A stretch of DNA of 64,000 nucleotides from Pseudomonas tumuqii (GTDB taxonomy: Bacteria > Pseudomonadota > Gammaproteobacteria > Pseudomonadales > Pseudomonadaceae), in the NCBI RefSeq assembly GCF_013184545.1, contig NZ_JAAOJA010000004.1, forward strand, positions 370,767-434,766, in the 5' to 3' direction. The translations under genes and the position numbers were made by a program. Below the pieces are notes generated by a model. That model was not told where the DNA came from, searched no databases, and was given only the letters and a program-made list of their open reading frames with translations. Of this stretch, positions 41,313 through 59,434 are shown piece by piece. The number at the start of each line of letters is the position of its first letter. Position 1 is the first letter of the stretch.

Positions 41313-42446
41313 ATGGCGGATCTATTGCGCGTCGCGCTGGTGGCTGGCGAGGCTTCCGGCGACATTCTCGGCGCCGGCCTGATGCAGGCCTTGAAGGCCC
41401 GTCATCCACATATCGAATTTATCGGCGTCGGCGGCCCGCTTATGCAGGCCGAGGGCCTGATATCCTATTTTCCCATGGAGCGTCTGGCGGTGATGGGCCT
41501 GGTCGAAGTGCTCGGCCGGCTGCCGGAATTGCTGGCGCGGCGCAGGCACTTGATCAAGACCCTGATCGACGCCAAGCCGGACGTGTTCATCGGCATCGAT
41601 GCGCCGGATTTCAACCTGGGCCTCGAACTCAAATTGCGCCGTGGCGGAATCAAGACCGTGCACTACGTCAGCCCGTCGGTCTGGGCCTGGCGGCAGAAAC
41701 GCGTGCTGAAGATTCGTGACGCCTGCGATCTGATGCTGTGCCTGTTTCCGTTCGAGGCGCAGTTCTACGACGCCCATCAGGTGCCGGTGCGTTTCGTCGG
41801 CCACCCCCTGGCCGATGCGATTCCCCAGCAGGCCGACCGGGCGGCGGCGCGCGCGGCCTTGGACTTGCCGCAGGACAGCACCGTGGTGGCCTTGTTGCCG
41901 GGCAGTCGGGGCGGTGAGGTGGCGCGTCTGGGTGCGCTGTTTCTCGATACCGCGGTGCGTCTGCGCACCCTGCGTCCGGGCATCCGTTTCGTCTTGCCGT
42001 GCGCCAGCCCCGAGCGCCGTGTGCAGCTGGAACAGATGCTGGTCGGGCGCGACTTGCCCTTGACCCTGCTCGATGCTCGCTCCCACGATGCCCTGGCGGC
42101 CTGTGATGCGGTGCTGATCGCCTCGGGTACGGCCACCCTGGAAGCTCTGCTGTACAAGCGGCCAATGGTGGTGGCCTACAAGGTTGCGCCATTGACCTAC
42201 CTGATTCTCAAGCGCCTGGTCAGCAGCGCCTATATCTCGCTGCCCAACCTGCTGGCCGGGCGCTTGCTGGTTCCCGAGCTGATCCAGGATGCGGCAACCC
42301 CGGAAGCTTTGGCCCAGGCGTTGGCACCGTTGCTCAATGACGGTGAAGTACAGACCGAGGGTTTCGATGTGATTCATCGTGCCCTGCGCCGTGATGCCTC
42401 TGCTCAGGCGGCCGAGGCCGTGCTCAAGCTGGTAGGGCAGGCCTGA
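41313..42446 (+). CDS. lpxB: Lipid-A-disaccharide synthase
   Basis: GT19 glycosyltransferase joining lipid X and UDP-diacylglucosamine at the inner membrane, 377 aa. N-terminal [15 protein letters not shown] and the [13 protein letters not shown] segment are diagnostic; [10 protein letters not shown] lies in the C-terminal nucleotide-sugar domain. The stop overlaps the rnhB ATG by one base. Confidence 0.97.
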   Translation: MADLLRVALVAGEASGDILGAGLMQALKARHPHIEFIGVGGPLMQAEGLISYFPMERLAVMGLVEVLGRLPELLARRRHLIKTLIDAKPDVFIGIDAPDFNLGLELKLRRGGIKTVHYVSPSVWAWRQKRVLKIRDACDLMLCLFPFEAQFYDAHQVPVRFVGHPLADAIPQQADRAAARAALDLPQDSTVVALLPGSRGGEVARLGALFLDTAVRLRTLRPGIRFVLPCASPERRVQLEQMLVGRDLPLTLLDARSHDALAACDAVLIASGTATLEALLYKRPMVVAYKVAPLTYLILKRLVSSAYISLPNLLAGRLLVPELIQDAATPEALAQALAPLLNDGEVQTEGFDVIHRALRRDASAQAAEAVLKLVGQA

Positions 42447-43042
42447 TGCAGCTGGGTCTGGATTTCAGTCAGGTGCAGGAGCTGGTCGCCGGTGTCGACG
42501 AGGTCGGCCGTGGCCCGCTGTGCGGCGCGGTGGTGACCGCGGCGGTGATTCTCGATCCGTTGCGGCCGATTCTGGGGCTGAATGACTCGAAAAAGCTCAG
42601 CGCGGCACGGCGCGAGAAGCTTTTCGATGAAATCTGCGAGAAAGCCCTGGCCTGGTGCATCGCCCGCGCCGAGGTGGAGGAAATCGACCGCCTGAACATC
42701 CTCCACGCGACCATGCTGGCCATGCAGCGTGCGGTCGAAGGTTTGTCTGTCATGCCGCGCCTGGCCCTGATCGACGGCAATCGCTGCCCCATCCTGCAGG
42801 TGCCGAGCGCGGCGGTGATCAAGGGCGACAGCCAGGTTCCGGCGATCGCCGCCGCCTCGATCCTGGCCAAGGTCAGCCGCGATCGCGAGATGCAGTTGCT
42901 CGATGCGCAGTACCCCGGCTACGGCATCGCCGGGCACAAGGGCTACCCCACTGCCGTGCACCTGGAGGCCCTGCGCCGCCTGGGTCCTACGCCGATTCAC
43001 CGGCGCTCGTTCGCGCCGGTACGCGCGCTGCTGGACGACTAG
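42446..43042 (+). CDS. rnhB: Ribonuclease HII
   Basis: Cuts RNA in RNA-DNA hybrids and starts removal of single ribonucleotides from DNA, 198 aa. Catalytic motif [12 protein letters not shown] supplies the Asp-Glu pair, with later Asp in LIDGN. ATG overlaps the lpxB stop (TGATG). A 120-nt gap with a probable promoter precedes dnaE. Confidence 0.95.
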   Translation: MQLGLDFSQVQELVAGVDEVGRGPLCGAVVTAAVILDPLRPILGLNDSKKLSAARREKLFDEICEKALAWCIARAEVEEIDRLNILHATMLAMQRAVEGLSVMPRLALIDGNRCPILQVPSAAVIKGDSQVPAIAAASILAKVSRDREMQLLDAQYPGYGIAGHKGYPTAVHLEALRRLGPTPIHRRSFAPVRALLDD

Positions 43043-43093
43043 TAGCGCTCTTCTGTCGAGCGCTTGTTTGATGCTTCTAGTCTTGCCCGCGAC

Positions 43094-43124
43094 TTGCAGC
43101 TTGCCGCTGCGAAGGCTGTACAAT
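43094..43124 (+). promoter_or_regulatory. Possible dnaE promoter
   Basis: TTGCAG (43094-43099), a 19-bp spacer and TACAAT (43119-43124), 38 nt before the ATG. The spacer is longer than optimal. Confidence 0.4.
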
Positions 43125-43162
43125 CCCCGTCCTGTCGTTTTTGTGTTTTGTATGGAACTGCC

Positions 43163-46681
<3,519 letters not shown>

Positions 46682-46741
46682 TTTGTGAGGCCCCGGCTTC
46701 ATGGGTTGGTTGCGGCACTTGTGGATGGGATTGTGAGTGAA

Positions 46742-46763
46742 TCACCGGTTTGCGGTGACTTTT
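46742..46763 (+). terminator. Weak terminator-like hairpin after dnaE
   Basis: TCACCG, GTTTG loop, CGGTGA, then CTTTTA: a 6-bp stem with a short U run, 60 nt after the dnaE stop. Confidence 0.4.
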
Positions 46764-46866
46764 ATCCAGACCCGAGTGTCGACCTGAATGCGCCTGTTCC
46801 TATAAGGTAGGCGCGAAACGGATACAGCTCCCCGGCCGCATGGCCGTCGACGCAAGACGGATGACT

Positions 46867-47817
46867 ATGAACCCGAATTTTCTCGATTTCGAACAGCCGA
46901 TCGCCGACCTGCAAGCCAAGATCGAAGAGCTTCGCCTGGTCGGTAACGACAACTCGTTGAACATCGGCGATGAGATCGCCCGCCTGCAGGACAAGAGCAG
47001 TGCTCTGACCGAAAGCATTTTCGGCAACCTGAGCAGCTGGCAGATTGCCAAGCTGGCTCGTCACCCCCAGCGCCCTTATACCCTCGACTACCTGCAGCAC
47101 ATCTTCACCGAGTTCGACGAACTGCACGGCGATCGGCATTTTTCCGATGACCCGGCGATAGTCGGTGGGGTCGCGCGTCTGGATGGCGAGCCGGTGATGG
47201 TCATCGGTCACCAGAAGGGCCGTGAGGTGCGCGAGAAGGTCCGCCGCAACTTCGGCATGCCGCGCCCGGAAGGTTACCGCAAGGCCTGTCGCCTGATGGA
47301 AATGGCCGAGCGCTTCAAGATGCCGATCCTGACCTTTATCGACACCCCGGGCGCCTACCCGGGGATCGACGCCGAAGAGCGTGGGCAGAGCGAAGCGATT
47401 GCCTGGAACCTGCGGGTGATGGCGCGTCTGAAAACCCCGATCATCGCCACCGTGATCGGTGAGGGTGGTTCCGGCGGTGCCCTGGCGATTGGCGTATGCG
47501 ACCAGCTGAATATGCTGCAGTACGCCACCTATTCGGTGATTTCGCCGGAAGGTTGCGCCTCGATTCTGTGGAAAACCGCAGACAAGGCCCCGGATGCCGC
47601 GGAAGCCATGGGTATCACGGCCGAGCGTCTGAAAGGCCTGGGTATTGTCGATCAGGTGATTGGCGAACCATTGGGCGGCGCTCATCGCGATCCAGTCGCC
47701 GCCGCCGAATCGGTTCGTCAGGAGCTGGCTGTGCAATTGGCCATGCTGCGCAAATTCGATACCGCCGAACTGCTGGCGCGTCGTTATGAGCGCCTGATGA
47801 GCTACGGCATCGCCTGA
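46867..47817 (+). CDS. accA: Acetyl-CoA carboxylase carboxyltransferase subunit alpha
   Basis: Alpha half of the carboxyltransferase that makes malonyl-CoA with AccD, 316 aa. The N-terminus [20 protein letters not shown] matches the family; the carboxyltransferase core includes [18 protein letters not shown] and [12 protein letters not shown]. The ATG at 46867 is preferred to ATG 46861, which would add only Met-Thr. Upstream TATAAG at 46801 might be a -10. Confidence 0.97.
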   Translation: MNPNFLDFEQPIADLQAKIEELRLVGNDNSLNIGDEIARLQDKSSALTESIFGNLSSWQIAKLARHPQRPYTLDYLQHIFTEFDELHGDRHFSDDPAIVGGVARLDGEPVMVIGHQKGREVREKVRRNFGMPRPEGYRKACRLMEMAERFKMPILTFIDTPGAYPGIDAEERGQSEAIAWNLRVMARLKTPIIATVIGEGGSGGALAIGVCDQLNMLQYATYSVISPEGCASILWKTADKAPDAAEAMGITAERLKGLGIVDQVIGEPLGGAHRDPVAAAESVRQELAVQLAMLRKFDTAELLARRYERLMSYGIA

Positions 47818-47825
47818 CGGCTGCT

Positions 47826-47899
47826 GTAGGATGGGTGAACATTTCGCCCATCCTGCGTCTGTCTCGGTGGGCTGAAGCGGATCGCCGCCCGACCCACCC
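47826..47899. repeat. Paired short inverted repeats between accA and tilS
   Basis: AGGATGGG...CCCATCCT (47828-47853) is followed by GGTGGGC...CCCGACCC-type pairing to 47899. The words resemble the GTAGGATGGGTTA repeats elsewhere in the window. Confidence 0.5.
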
Positions 47900-47916
47900 A
47901 GCCTGAATTTGTACCT

Positions 47917-49233
47917 ATGTCCCTCGAATCCCGCGTGCTGACGGCTCTGGCTCCCTGGCGTGATGCGCCGGCCTGGCATATCGCCCTTTCCGGTGGTCTG
48001 GATTCAACTGTGCTGCTGCATCTGCTGGCCGGTCTCGCGCAACGCGAGGCGTTACCGCCGCTTTCCGCCATTCATATTCATCACGGCCTGCAAGCGCTTG
48101 CCGATAGCTGGCCGGCGGCTTGCTGGCGGATGTGTGAGGCGCTGGGTGTGCCGCTGCAGGTGGACTATGTGCAGGTGCAGCCGGGCGCCAGTATCGAGCG
48201 CGCCGCGCGCCAAGCTCGTTATGCGGCTTTTCGTGCGCGGCTTGGTCCCGGCGAGGTTTTGCTGGTGGCGCAGCATCGCGACGATCAGGCCGAGACCCTG
48301 CTGTTTCGCCTGCTGCGCGGCGCCGGTGTGCAGGGCTTGGCGGCCATGCCGCAGAGCCGACCGCTCGGTGCCGGGCACCTGCTGCGGCCGCTGTTGAGCT
48401 GTTCCCGCGCCGAGTTGCAGGCCTATGCCGATGAGCATCGGCTGCACTGGGTGGAGGATCCGTCGAATGCCGATAGCCGCTTCGCGCGCAACTACCTGCG
48501 TCATCAGGTCGTGCCGTTACTGACCAGGCGCTGGCCGCAGGCGACCGTCAGTATCGCGCGGGCCGCCGAGCATCTGGGCGAGGCTGCACAGCTGCTCGAT
48601 GAACTGGCGCAGCAGGATCTGCAGGCGGCGCAGGCGCCTGGCGGGTTTGTCTGGCTCGATCTGCCAAGTCTGTCCCTGGCGCCGTTGCGGGCGCTGAGCA
48701 ATGCGCGTCAACGCAATGCCCTGCGCCACTGGTTGCGCCGCCTGACCCCGATGCCCGACAGCGAGCACTGGGCCGGCTGGCAGGCGCTACGCGATGCGGC
48801 CGGCGATGCCGCGCCGATCTGGCGTCTGGCGGCAGGCGAATTGCGTCGAGCCGACCAGCGGTTATGGTGGCTCAGCGGTGACTGGCTGCGCGAGCCGCCA
48901 GCCCCCGACGTTCGGCTCGGTCCTGGGTGCTGGTTGCCGCTGGCGGGCAATGGTTGCGTGCGTGTCACCGGTCGGTTGCCTGCCGGCGACTGGCGTCTGG
49001 CCTATCGCCAGGGCGGCGAGGTCATGGACCTGGCCGGGCGCGGTCATCGCGATTTGAAGCGCCTGCTCAATGAGCGGCAAGTGCCGGCGTTTGTCCGCCC
49101 GCGCTTGCCGCTGTTGCTGTGCAATGGCGAACTGCGTGCCGTGGCCAATCTTGCCGGTTTGGATGGGGCGGGTGATGGCCAATGGCAACTCAGCTGGCAG
49201 CCGCCGATGCATGATCAAGGTTTGAGCTGCTAA
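47917..49233 (+). CDS. tilS: tRNA(Ile)-lysidine synthase
   Basis: ATP-dependent enzyme that converts C34 of tRNA-Ile(CAU) to lysidine, making it read AUA, 438 aa. The PP-loop is SGGLDSTVLL near residues 24-33; HHGLQ follows, and EDPSNADSRFARNYLRH is the tRNA-contact signature. The C-terminal TilS domains are present. The start ATG at 47917 is used. The probable pyrG promoter overlaps its last codons. Confidence 0.95.
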   Translation: MSLESRVLTALAPWRDAPAWHIALSGGLDSTVLLHLLAGLAQREALPPLSAIHIHHGLQALADSWPAACWRMCEALGVPLQVDYVQVQPGASIERAARQARYAAFRARLGPGEVLLVAQHRDDQAETLLFRLLRGAGVQGLAAMPQSRPLGAGHLLRPLLSCSRAELQAYADEHRLHWVEDPSNADSRFARNYLRHQVVPLLTRRWPQATVSIARAAEHLGEAAQLLDELAQQDLQAAQAPGGFVWLDLPSLSLAPLRALSNARQRNALRHWLRRLTPMPDSEHWAGWQALRDAAGDAAPIWRLAAGELRRADQRLWWLSGDWLREPPAPDVRLGPGCWLPLAGNGCVRVTGRLPAGDWRLAYRQGGEVMDLAGRGHRDLKRLLNERQVPAFVRPRLPLLLCNGELRAVANLAGLDGAGDGQWQLSWQPPMHDQGLSC

Positions 49234-49250
49234 GGCCTTTCCGGTAGACT
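49222..49250 (+). promoter_or_regulatory. Sigma70 promoter for pyrG overlapping the end of tilS
   Basis: TTGAGC (49222-49227), a 17-bp spacer and TAGACT (49245-49250). It would start a leader of about 154 nt before pyrG. Confidence 0.5.
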
Positions 49251-49310
49251 ACGCTCCCGTCTTACTAGAGCTTTTGCAGACCCCTTTTCGTCAAGAGAAT
49301 GGAGTCGGCA

Positions 49311-51892
<2,582 letters not shown>

Positions 51893-51934
51893 AACGGTTT
51901 TTCTTCGGTAAAGTGCCGTCCGGGCATAATTTGA

Positions 51935-53323
<1,389 letters not shown>

Positions 53324-53365
53324 GACGCCTACTGCGAACGCCCCCTAGCGTCCGCTGCTGGCGTT

Positions 53366-53416
53366 GCGTTACGCGAAAAACAGGGTCACTAAACTCCCCT
53401 ATTTTTCGCATAACGC
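53366..53416. repeat. Long imperfect palindrome after eno
   Basis: GCGTTACGCGAAAAACAGGG pairs with CCCTATTTTTCGCATAACGC, about 20 bp with two G-U or mismatch positions, around a loop of about 10 nt (TCACTAAACT). The surrounding 260-nt spacer also has two CGCTGAGCG direct repeats. Confidence 0.6.
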
Positions 53417-53531
53417 GCCTTGCCGCGAACACCAGGAGACGCTCTCGCTACGGCGTTCGATATTTTGACAATCGCTGAGCGCTGCTGCGGGCTCCGCTCG
53501 CGGCGTTTTCGCTGAGCGGTCGAGTCATGGT

Positions 53532-53563
53532 AAAAGAGGGGCGGCGCGAGTCGCCCCTCTTTT
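53532..53563 (+). terminator. Strong bidirectional-type terminator between eno and ftsB
   Basis: AAAAGAGGGGCG ... CGCCCCTCTTTT: a 12-bp stem with A and T flanks, 22 nt before the ftsB ATG. Confidence 0.85.
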
Positions 53564-53584
53564 CGTTGGGATGCTTTTACTGTC

Positions 53585-53863
53585 ATGCGTAGTCCTTACT
53601 GGTTGTTAGCCGTCCTGATCCTGCTGCTGGTTGGCCTGCAGTATCGCCTGTGGGTGGGCGATGGCAGCCTGGCGCAGGTCACCGACCTGAAACATCAGAT
53701 TGCCGATCAGCAAGGAGAGAATCAGCGCCTGCTGGAGCGCAATCGGATTCTCGAGGCGGAAGTCATGGAGCTGAAAAAGGGTATGGAAACCGTCGAGGAG
53801 CGCGCCCGGCATGAACTGGGTATGGTCAAAGAGGGCGAGACGCTCTACCAATTGACCGAATGA
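53585..53863 (+). CDS. ftsB: Cell-division protein FtsB
   Basis: Septal bitopic protein that bridges FtsL and FtsQ, 92 aa. A single N-terminal membrane helix at about residues 4-20 is followed by a coiled coil at about 28-70 (DQQGENQRLLERNRILEAEV) and a short periplasmic tail. The start ATG at 53585 gives normal length. It lies between eno and ispD, the conserved arrangement. Confidence 0.93.
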   Translation: MRSPYWLLAVLILLLVGLQYRLWVGDGSLAQVTDLKHQIADQQGENQRLLERNRILEAEVMELKKGMETVEERARHELGMVKEGETLYQLTE

Positions 53864-53916
53864 CCAGCAACTGACCGAGTCACAACCCGCTAGCCGAATG
53901 ACAACCAGTTGATCGA

Positions 53917-54627
53917 ATGAAAGCGACCGCATTAGCGCATTTCTGGGCTCTGATCCCCGCCGCCGGGGTTGGCAGCCGCATGGGTGCAGACCGGCCCAAG
54001 CAGTACCTGGAGCTGGCGGGTAAAACCATGCTGGAGCACAGCCTGGCCTGTTTTCTCGATCACCCGCAATTGCACGGCGTGGTGGTCAGTCTGGCGCTCG
54101 ATGATCCCTACTGGCCGGGCCTGGCTTGTGCGCAGGATCCGCGCATCGCTCGCGCCGAGGGTGGCCGCGAGCGTGCGGATTCGGTGCTCAATGGTTTGCA
54201 GCGCCTGAGAGAGCTGGGTGCGCAGGATGGCGACTGGGTGTTGGTGCATGATGCGGCGCGGCCCAATCTGGCCCGCTCCGATCTGGATCTGCTGCTCGCG
54301 CAGCTGGCCGATGATCCGGTCGGCGGCCTGCTCGCGGTGCCCGTGCGCGACACCCTGAAACGGGCCGGACTTGATGGGCGGGTGCTGCAGACCGTCGATC
54401 GTTCGCTGATCTGGCAGGCCTACACGCCGCAGATGTTCCGCCTCGGCTTGCTGCACCGCGCGCTGGCGCAGGCGCTGGCGGCCGAGGTGGCGATCACCGA
54501 TGAGGCATCGGCGGTCGAATGGCTTGGGCTGGCGCCGCGCCTGATCGAGGGCCGCGCCGATAACCTCAAGGTGACCCGGCCCGAAGACCTCGATTGGCTG
54601 CGCCAACACTGGGCCGAGCACGGCTAG
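53917..54627 (+). CDS. ispD: 2-C-methyl-D-erythritol 4-phosphate cytidylyltransferase
   Basis: Third step of the MEP pathway, 236 aa. The nucleotide loop IPAAGVGSRMGADRPKQY is near residues 13-30, with VLVHDAARP later. The start ATG at 53917 is used. A GC-rich inverted repeat without a U tract follows the stop at 54629-54673. ispF is about 3.3 kb downstream past the formaldehyde genes rather than adjacent. Confidence 0.95.
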   Translation: MKATALAHFWALIPAAGVGSRMGADRPKQYLELAGKTMLEHSLACFLDHPQLHGVVVSLALDDPYWPGLACAQDPRIARAEGGRERADSVLNGLQRLRELGAQDGDWVLVHDAARPNLARSDLDLLLAQLADDPVGGLLAVPVRDTLKRAGLDGRVLQTVDRSLIWQAYTPQMFRLGLLHRALAQALAAEVAITDEASAVEWLGLAPRLIEGRADNLKVTRPEDLDWLRQHWAEHG

Positions 54628-54714
54628 GGCGCCGCGGTATGCCGTTCGGTATGGTTGATGGGTGACGCGGCGCGCGGAGTTCGTGAGATCTCGCAATCCT
54701 GCGGGCTGCTGCGA

Positions 54715-55605
54715 TCAGGAGTTGTATTCGCTGCGCTGCGCCAGCCCCGCCTTGAGGGCGTCCACCAGTTGCCGTACTTTCGGCGATAGATGCCGTTGCT
54801 GGGGGTAGAGCGCCCAGACCGCGGTGTTGGGTGGCTGCTGGTTATCCAGCAGGGACACCAGCGCGCCACTGCGCAAATGTTCCAGTACGTAGTAGTCCGG
54901 CAGCTGACACAACCCCAGGCCACGCAAGGCCGCATCGAGCACCGCCTGACCGCTGTTGCAGCGCCAGTTGCCTTGCACGCGTTGCGCGGCTTCGCGGCCG
55001 TCGAGCTGGAAACTCCAGGTGTCCGAACTGCCGATCAGGCAGTTGTGCCGGCTCAGTTCCGACAGGCTGTGTGGGCGGCCGTAGCGCTGCAGGTAGTCCG
55101 GCGCGGCGCACAGGTACATGCGCCGGGGCGCCAGGCGGGTGGCGACCAGCCGCGAATCCTGCAGGCGGCCCAGGCGAATGGCCAGGTCCAGGCCCTCATG
55201 GACCAGATCCAGGTTGCGATTGCTCAGCTCTATGTCCACCCGCAATTGCGGGTGACGCGTCATGAAGTCCGTCACCAGGGGCACGATAAAGCGCTCGCCG
55301 TAGGCCACGGCACAGGTCATGCGCAGCAGTCCCTTGGGTTCGCTGCCGAGGTCGCCGACCGCGCGCAGGGCTTCTTCGCGGGCATCCTGCAGGCGCTGGC
55401 AATGTTGCAGGAAGGTTTGCCCGGCTTCAGTCAGTGCCACGCGCCGGGTGCTGCGGTAGAACAGGCGGGTTTGCAGGCGCTCTTCCAGACGGGCGACCTG
55501 GCGGCTGACCTGCGAGGAGGACAGGCCAAGGCGTTCGGCGGCGGCGGTAAACTGGCCGCACTCGGCCACCGCAACGAATTCATCCAGGCCTTCCCAGCGA
55601 TTCAT
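54715..55605 (-). CDS. gfnR: LysR-family regulator, likely GfnR-type controller of adhC-fghA
   Basis: LysR transcription factor, 296 aa. The N-terminal winged HTH covers residues 1-60 (FTAAAERLGLSSSQVSRQVARL) and a periplasmic-binding-like effector domain follows. It is divergent from adhC and the spacer contains a perfect palindrome. The position matches GfnR, which I recall as an activator of glutathione-dependent formaldehyde oxidation in P. aeruginosa. The name rests on synteny; the LysR family assignment is firm. Confidence 0.82.
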   Translation of the reverse strand: MNRWEGLDEFVAVAECGQFTAAAERLGLSSSQVSRQVARLEERLQTRLFYRSTRRVALTEAGQTFLQHCQRLQDAREEALRAVGDLGSEPKGLLRMTCAVAYGERFIVPLVTDFMTRHPQLRVDIELSNRNLDLVHEGLDLAIRLGRLQDSRLVATRLAPRRMYLCAAPDYLQRYGRPHSLSELSRHNCLIGSSDTWSFQLDGREAAQRVQGNWRCNSGQAVLDAALRGLGLCQLPDYYVLEHLRSGALVSLLDNQQPPNTAVWALYPQQRHLSPKVRQLVDALKAGLAQRSEYNS

Positions 55606-55616
55606 TGTTTTGTTCC

Positions 55617-55643
55617 CTGTAGGAGCCAGCTTGCTGGCGATCG
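55617..55643. repeat. REP-like element
   Basis: Reads TGTAGGAGCCAGCTTGCTGGCGA with the palindrome GCCAGC-TT-GCTGGC. This is the classic Pseudomonas REP core. It sits just upstream of the LysR gene. Confidence 0.7.
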
Positions 55644-55678
55644 TGGGATTCTAATCCGGTTGTGGTTGATTATCCCTG

Positions 55679-55701
55679 TATGGCAATAATGTTTTGCCAT
55701 A
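55679..55701. promoter_or_regulatory. Perfect palindrome, candidate LysR operator
   Basis: TATGGCAA, 7-nt spacer, TTGCCATA, between divergent gfnR and adhC. Dyad symmetry and placement about 8 bp upstream of the adhC -35 fit LysR activation. A smaller dyad ACCCT-GCAA-AGGGT lies at 55714-55727, inside the promoter. Confidence 0.6.
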
Positions 55702-55708
55702 ACGCCGA

Positions 55709-56884
<1,176 letters not shown>

Positions 56885-56895
56885 TGATTTGTTGT

Positions 56896-56912
56896 GGTGC
56901 GCGCGGCGCACC
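56896..56912. repeat. GGTGCGC-GCG-GCGCACC palindrome between adhC and fghA
   Basis: A perfect 7-bp dyad in the 41-nt intergenic gap, 14 nt before the fghA ATG. It shares the GGTGCGC word with the GTAGGGTGCGCC repeat family. Confidence 0.5.
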
Positions 56913-56925
56913 CCGCGGGGACGTT

Positions 56926-57768
56926 ATGACTCTGGAAAACATCTCTTGCCAGAAAAGCTTCGGCGGCTGGCACAAGCGTTACCGGCATCGCTCGAGCACG
57001 CTCAACTGCGACATGGTATTCGCCGTCTATCTGCCGCCGCAGGCCGAGCAGGGCACCAAACTGCCGGTGCTCTACTGGCTGTCGGGGCTGACCTGTAATG
57101 ACGAGAACTTCATGCAGAAGGCCGGCGCACATCGGCTGGCCGCCGAGCTGGGCCTGATCATAGTGGCGCCGGACACCAGCCCGCGCGGGCCCGATGTGCC
57201 GGGCGACCCGGAGGGCGCCTGGGACTTCGGTCTGGGCGCCGGCTTCTACCTGAACGCCACGCAAGAACCCTGGGCGCGCAATTACCGCATGCACGATTAC
57301 GTGGTGCAGGAGTTGCCGGCGCTGATCGAGGCTAATTTCCCGGTCTCGACCAAGCGTGGTATCAGCGGCCATTCCATGGGCGGGCACGGTGCCCTGGTCT
57401 GCGCCTTGCGCAATCCCGGGCGTTACCAGTCGTTGTCGGCCTTTGCGCCGATCGGTAATCCGTCCAACTGCCCCTGGGGTGAGAAGGCGTTTTCCCGCTA
57501 CCTCGGTGATGAACGTTCGCGCTGGCGCGAATGGGATGCCTGTGCGCTCATTGCCGATGCGACCGAGCGCTTGCCGATCTTGATCGATCAGGGCGATCGC
57601 GATGACTTTCTCGACAGCCAGCTCAAGCCGGATGCACTGAAGAGTGCCGCGCAAGCTGCGAAGCATCCACTGACCCTGCGCCTGCAGCCCGGCTATGACC
57701 ACAGCTACTATTTCATCGCCAGCTTTATCGAGGATCACCTGCGTCATCATGCCCAGGCGCTGGCGTAG
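56926..57768 (+). CDS. fghA: S-formylglutathione hydrolase
   Basis: Alpha/beta-hydrolase (esterase D) that splits S-formylglutathione to formate and glutathione, 280 aa. Nucleophile S150 is in [10 protein letters not shown], with the N-terminal [13 protein letters not shown] segment and a late His in GYDHSYYF. The start ATG at 56926 is used. The stop codon TAG at 57766-57768 is part of the arm of a downstream repeat. Confidence 0.95.
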   Translation: MTLENISCQKSFGGWHKRYRHRSSTLNCDMVFAVYLPPQAEQGTKLPVLYWLSGLTCNDENFMQKAGAHRLAAELGLIIVAPDTSPRGPDVPGDPEGAWDFGLGAGFYLNATQEPWARNYRMHDYVVQELPALIEANFPVSTKRGISGHSMGGHGALVCALRNPGRYQSLSAFAPIGNPSNCPWGEKAFSRYLGDERSRWREWDACALIADATERLPILIDQGDRDDFLDSQLKPDALKSAAQAAKHPLTLRLQPGYDHSYYFIASFIEDHLRHHAQALA

Positions 57769-57838
57769 GGTGCGCTGTGCGCACCGCGGTTGCGAAAATG
57801 GTGCCGGCGCGATTGCTGGTGCGCACGGCACACTCTAC
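57765..57838. repeat. GTAGGGTGCGC repeat overlapping the fghA stop codon
   Basis: Left arm GTAGGGTGCGCTGTGCGCACC, right arm GGTGCGCACGGCACACTCTAC. The arms pair with few mismatches. The first bases include the TAG stop of fghA. Confidence 0.7.
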
Positions 57839-57905
57839 AGCCAGGCTCCTGCATGTAGAATCACGTCCTGACTTTTGCAGGGCCTGATTTTCCATGAAGA
57901 GCACT

Positions 57906-58379
57906 ATGCGTATTGGCCACGGTTACGACGTGCACCGTTTCGGTGAGGGCGAGTTCATCACCCTCGGTGGCATAAGGATTCCCCACGGCTTCGGCCTGAT
58001 CGCCCACTCCGACGGCGATGTGCTGCTGCATGCGCTCGCCGATGCCTTGCTCGGCGCCGCGGCACTGGGCGATATCGGCAAGCACTTCCCCGACACCGAC
58101 CCGACCTTCAAGGGCGCCGACAGCCGCGTGCTGCTGCGCCATGTCCTGGGTTTGCTGCAGGCCAAAGGCTGGCAGGTGGGTAATGTCGATGCCACCATAG
58201 TCGCCCAGGCGCCGAAGATGGCGCCGCACATCGAGGCCATGCGCGCTCTGATCGCCGAGGATCTGCAGGTCGCGCTCGATCAGGTCAACGTCAAGGCCAC
58301 CACCACCGAGAAGCTCGGCTTCACCGGTCGCGAAGAAGGCCTCGCGGTGCACGCGGTTGCGCTGTTGGTGGCCCGATGA
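57906..58379 (+). CDS. ispF: 2-C-methyl-D-erythritol 2,4-cyclodiphosphate synthase
   Basis: MEP-pathway enzyme, 157 aa. D8 and H10 in GYDVHRF and a later His in [20 protein letters not shown] form the zinc site; [16 protein letters not shown] is the C-terminal motif. The family start [12 protein letters not shown] corresponds to the ATG at 57906; an ATG four codons upstream (57894) is possible. The stop overlaps truD by 4 nt. Confidence 0.95.
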   Translation: MRIGHGYDVHRFGEGEFITLGGIRIPHGFGLIAHSDGDVLLHALADALLGAAALGDIGKHFPDTDPTFKGADSRVLLRHVLGLLQAKGWQVGNVDATIVAQAPKMAPHIEAMRALIAEDLQVALDQVNVKATTTEKLGFTGREEGLAVHAVALLVAR

Positions 58380-59434
58380 ACGAACTCGAACTGCTGGGCC
58401 CGCGCGGCCATGGCGAGCCGTGCGGGACGGCGGTGCTCAAGGCCGTAGCGGAAGACTTCCAGGTCGATGAGGTGCTGGATATTCCCCTGGCTGGCGAAGG
58501 TGAACACCTCTGGCTGTGGGTGGAAAAGCGCGGCCTGAACACCGAGGATGCCGCGCGGCGTATCGCCCGCGCGGCTGGCGTGCCGCTGCGCATGATCAGC
58601 TATGCCGGACTCAAGGATCGCCAGGCGTTGACCCGCCAATGGTTCAGTCTGCACCTGCCAGGCAAGGCCGACCCGGCTCTGGGCGCCGCCGAGGACGCCA
58701 GCCTGTGCATCCTCAAGCAGGTGCGGCACTCGCGCAAGTTGCAGCGTGGTGCGCATGCGGCCAACGGCTTCACCCTGCGCCTGACCCAGCTGGATGCCGA
58801 TCGCGCTGCGCTGGAACAGCGCTTGACGCAGATTGCTGCGCAGGGCATTCCCAACTACTTCGGTCTGCAACGCTTTGGCTTCGAGGGCGGCAATGTCGCC
58901 CATGCGCGGCATTTCGCCGAGCGCCAGAGCTTGCCCGAGCAGCGCAACGTGCGTTCGCGCGTGCTCTCGGCGGCGCGCAGCTTTCTGTTCAATCGGGTGC
59001 TGGCCGCGCGGGTCGCTGCGGGTACCTGGAATCAGGCTCTGCCTGGCGATCTGCTGGCCTTTACCGATAGCCGCAGTTTTTTCCCTGCCGGCGAGACCGA
59101 GTGCGGCGACCCGCGCCTGGCGATTCTCGATCTGCATCCGACCGGGCCGTTATGGGGCGCAGGTGCCTCGACGACCGGCGGGGTCGCCCAGGCGCTGGAG
59201 CAGAAGGTCGCCGAGGATGAGCGCGCCTTGGTCGACTGGTTGGCAGAAGCGGGCATGACGCACGAACGGCGTATTCTGCGCCTCCCCATCGGCGGTTTGA
59301 CGTGGCATTATCCCGAGCCTGACATTCTGCAACTGGAATTCGTCCTGCCGGCTGGATGCTTTGCCACCGTCTTGGTGCGCGAGCTCGTCGATCTGTTGCC
59401 TGCAGGGCAGACGGACAACCCATGCGTATTCTGA
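58376..59434 (+). CDS. truD: tRNA pseudouridine(13) synthase TruD
   Basis: Isomerises U13 of tRNA-Glu to pseudouridine, 352 aa. Catalytic D81 lies in [30 protein letters not shown] is the TruD insertion-domain signature. The start ATG at 58376 overlaps ispF. Its last 13 nt overlap surE in another frame, an unusually long overlap for this window. Confidence 0.95.
   Translation: MNELELLGPRGHGEPCGTAVLKAVAEDFQVDEVLDIPLAGEGEHLWLWVEKRGLNTEDAARRIARAAGVPLRMISYAGLKDRQALTRQWFSLHLPGKADPALGAAEDASLCILKQVRHSRKLQRGAHAANGFTLRLTQLDADRAALEQRLTQIAAQGIPNYFGLQRFGFEGGNVAHARHFAERQSLPEQRNVRSRVLSAARSFLFNRVLAARVAAGTWNQALPGDLLAFTDSRSFFPAGETECGDPRLAILDLHPTGPLWGAGASTTGGVAQALEQKVAEDERALVDWLAEAGMTHERRILRLPIGGLTWHYPEPDILQLEFVLPAGCFATVLVRELVDLLPAGQTDNPCVF

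Noticed and set aside
54629..54673. GCGCCGCG / CGCGGCGC inverted repeat after ispD as a terminator
   Set aside because: The loop is about 29 nt and no U tract follows on either strand, so a terminator call is not supported.
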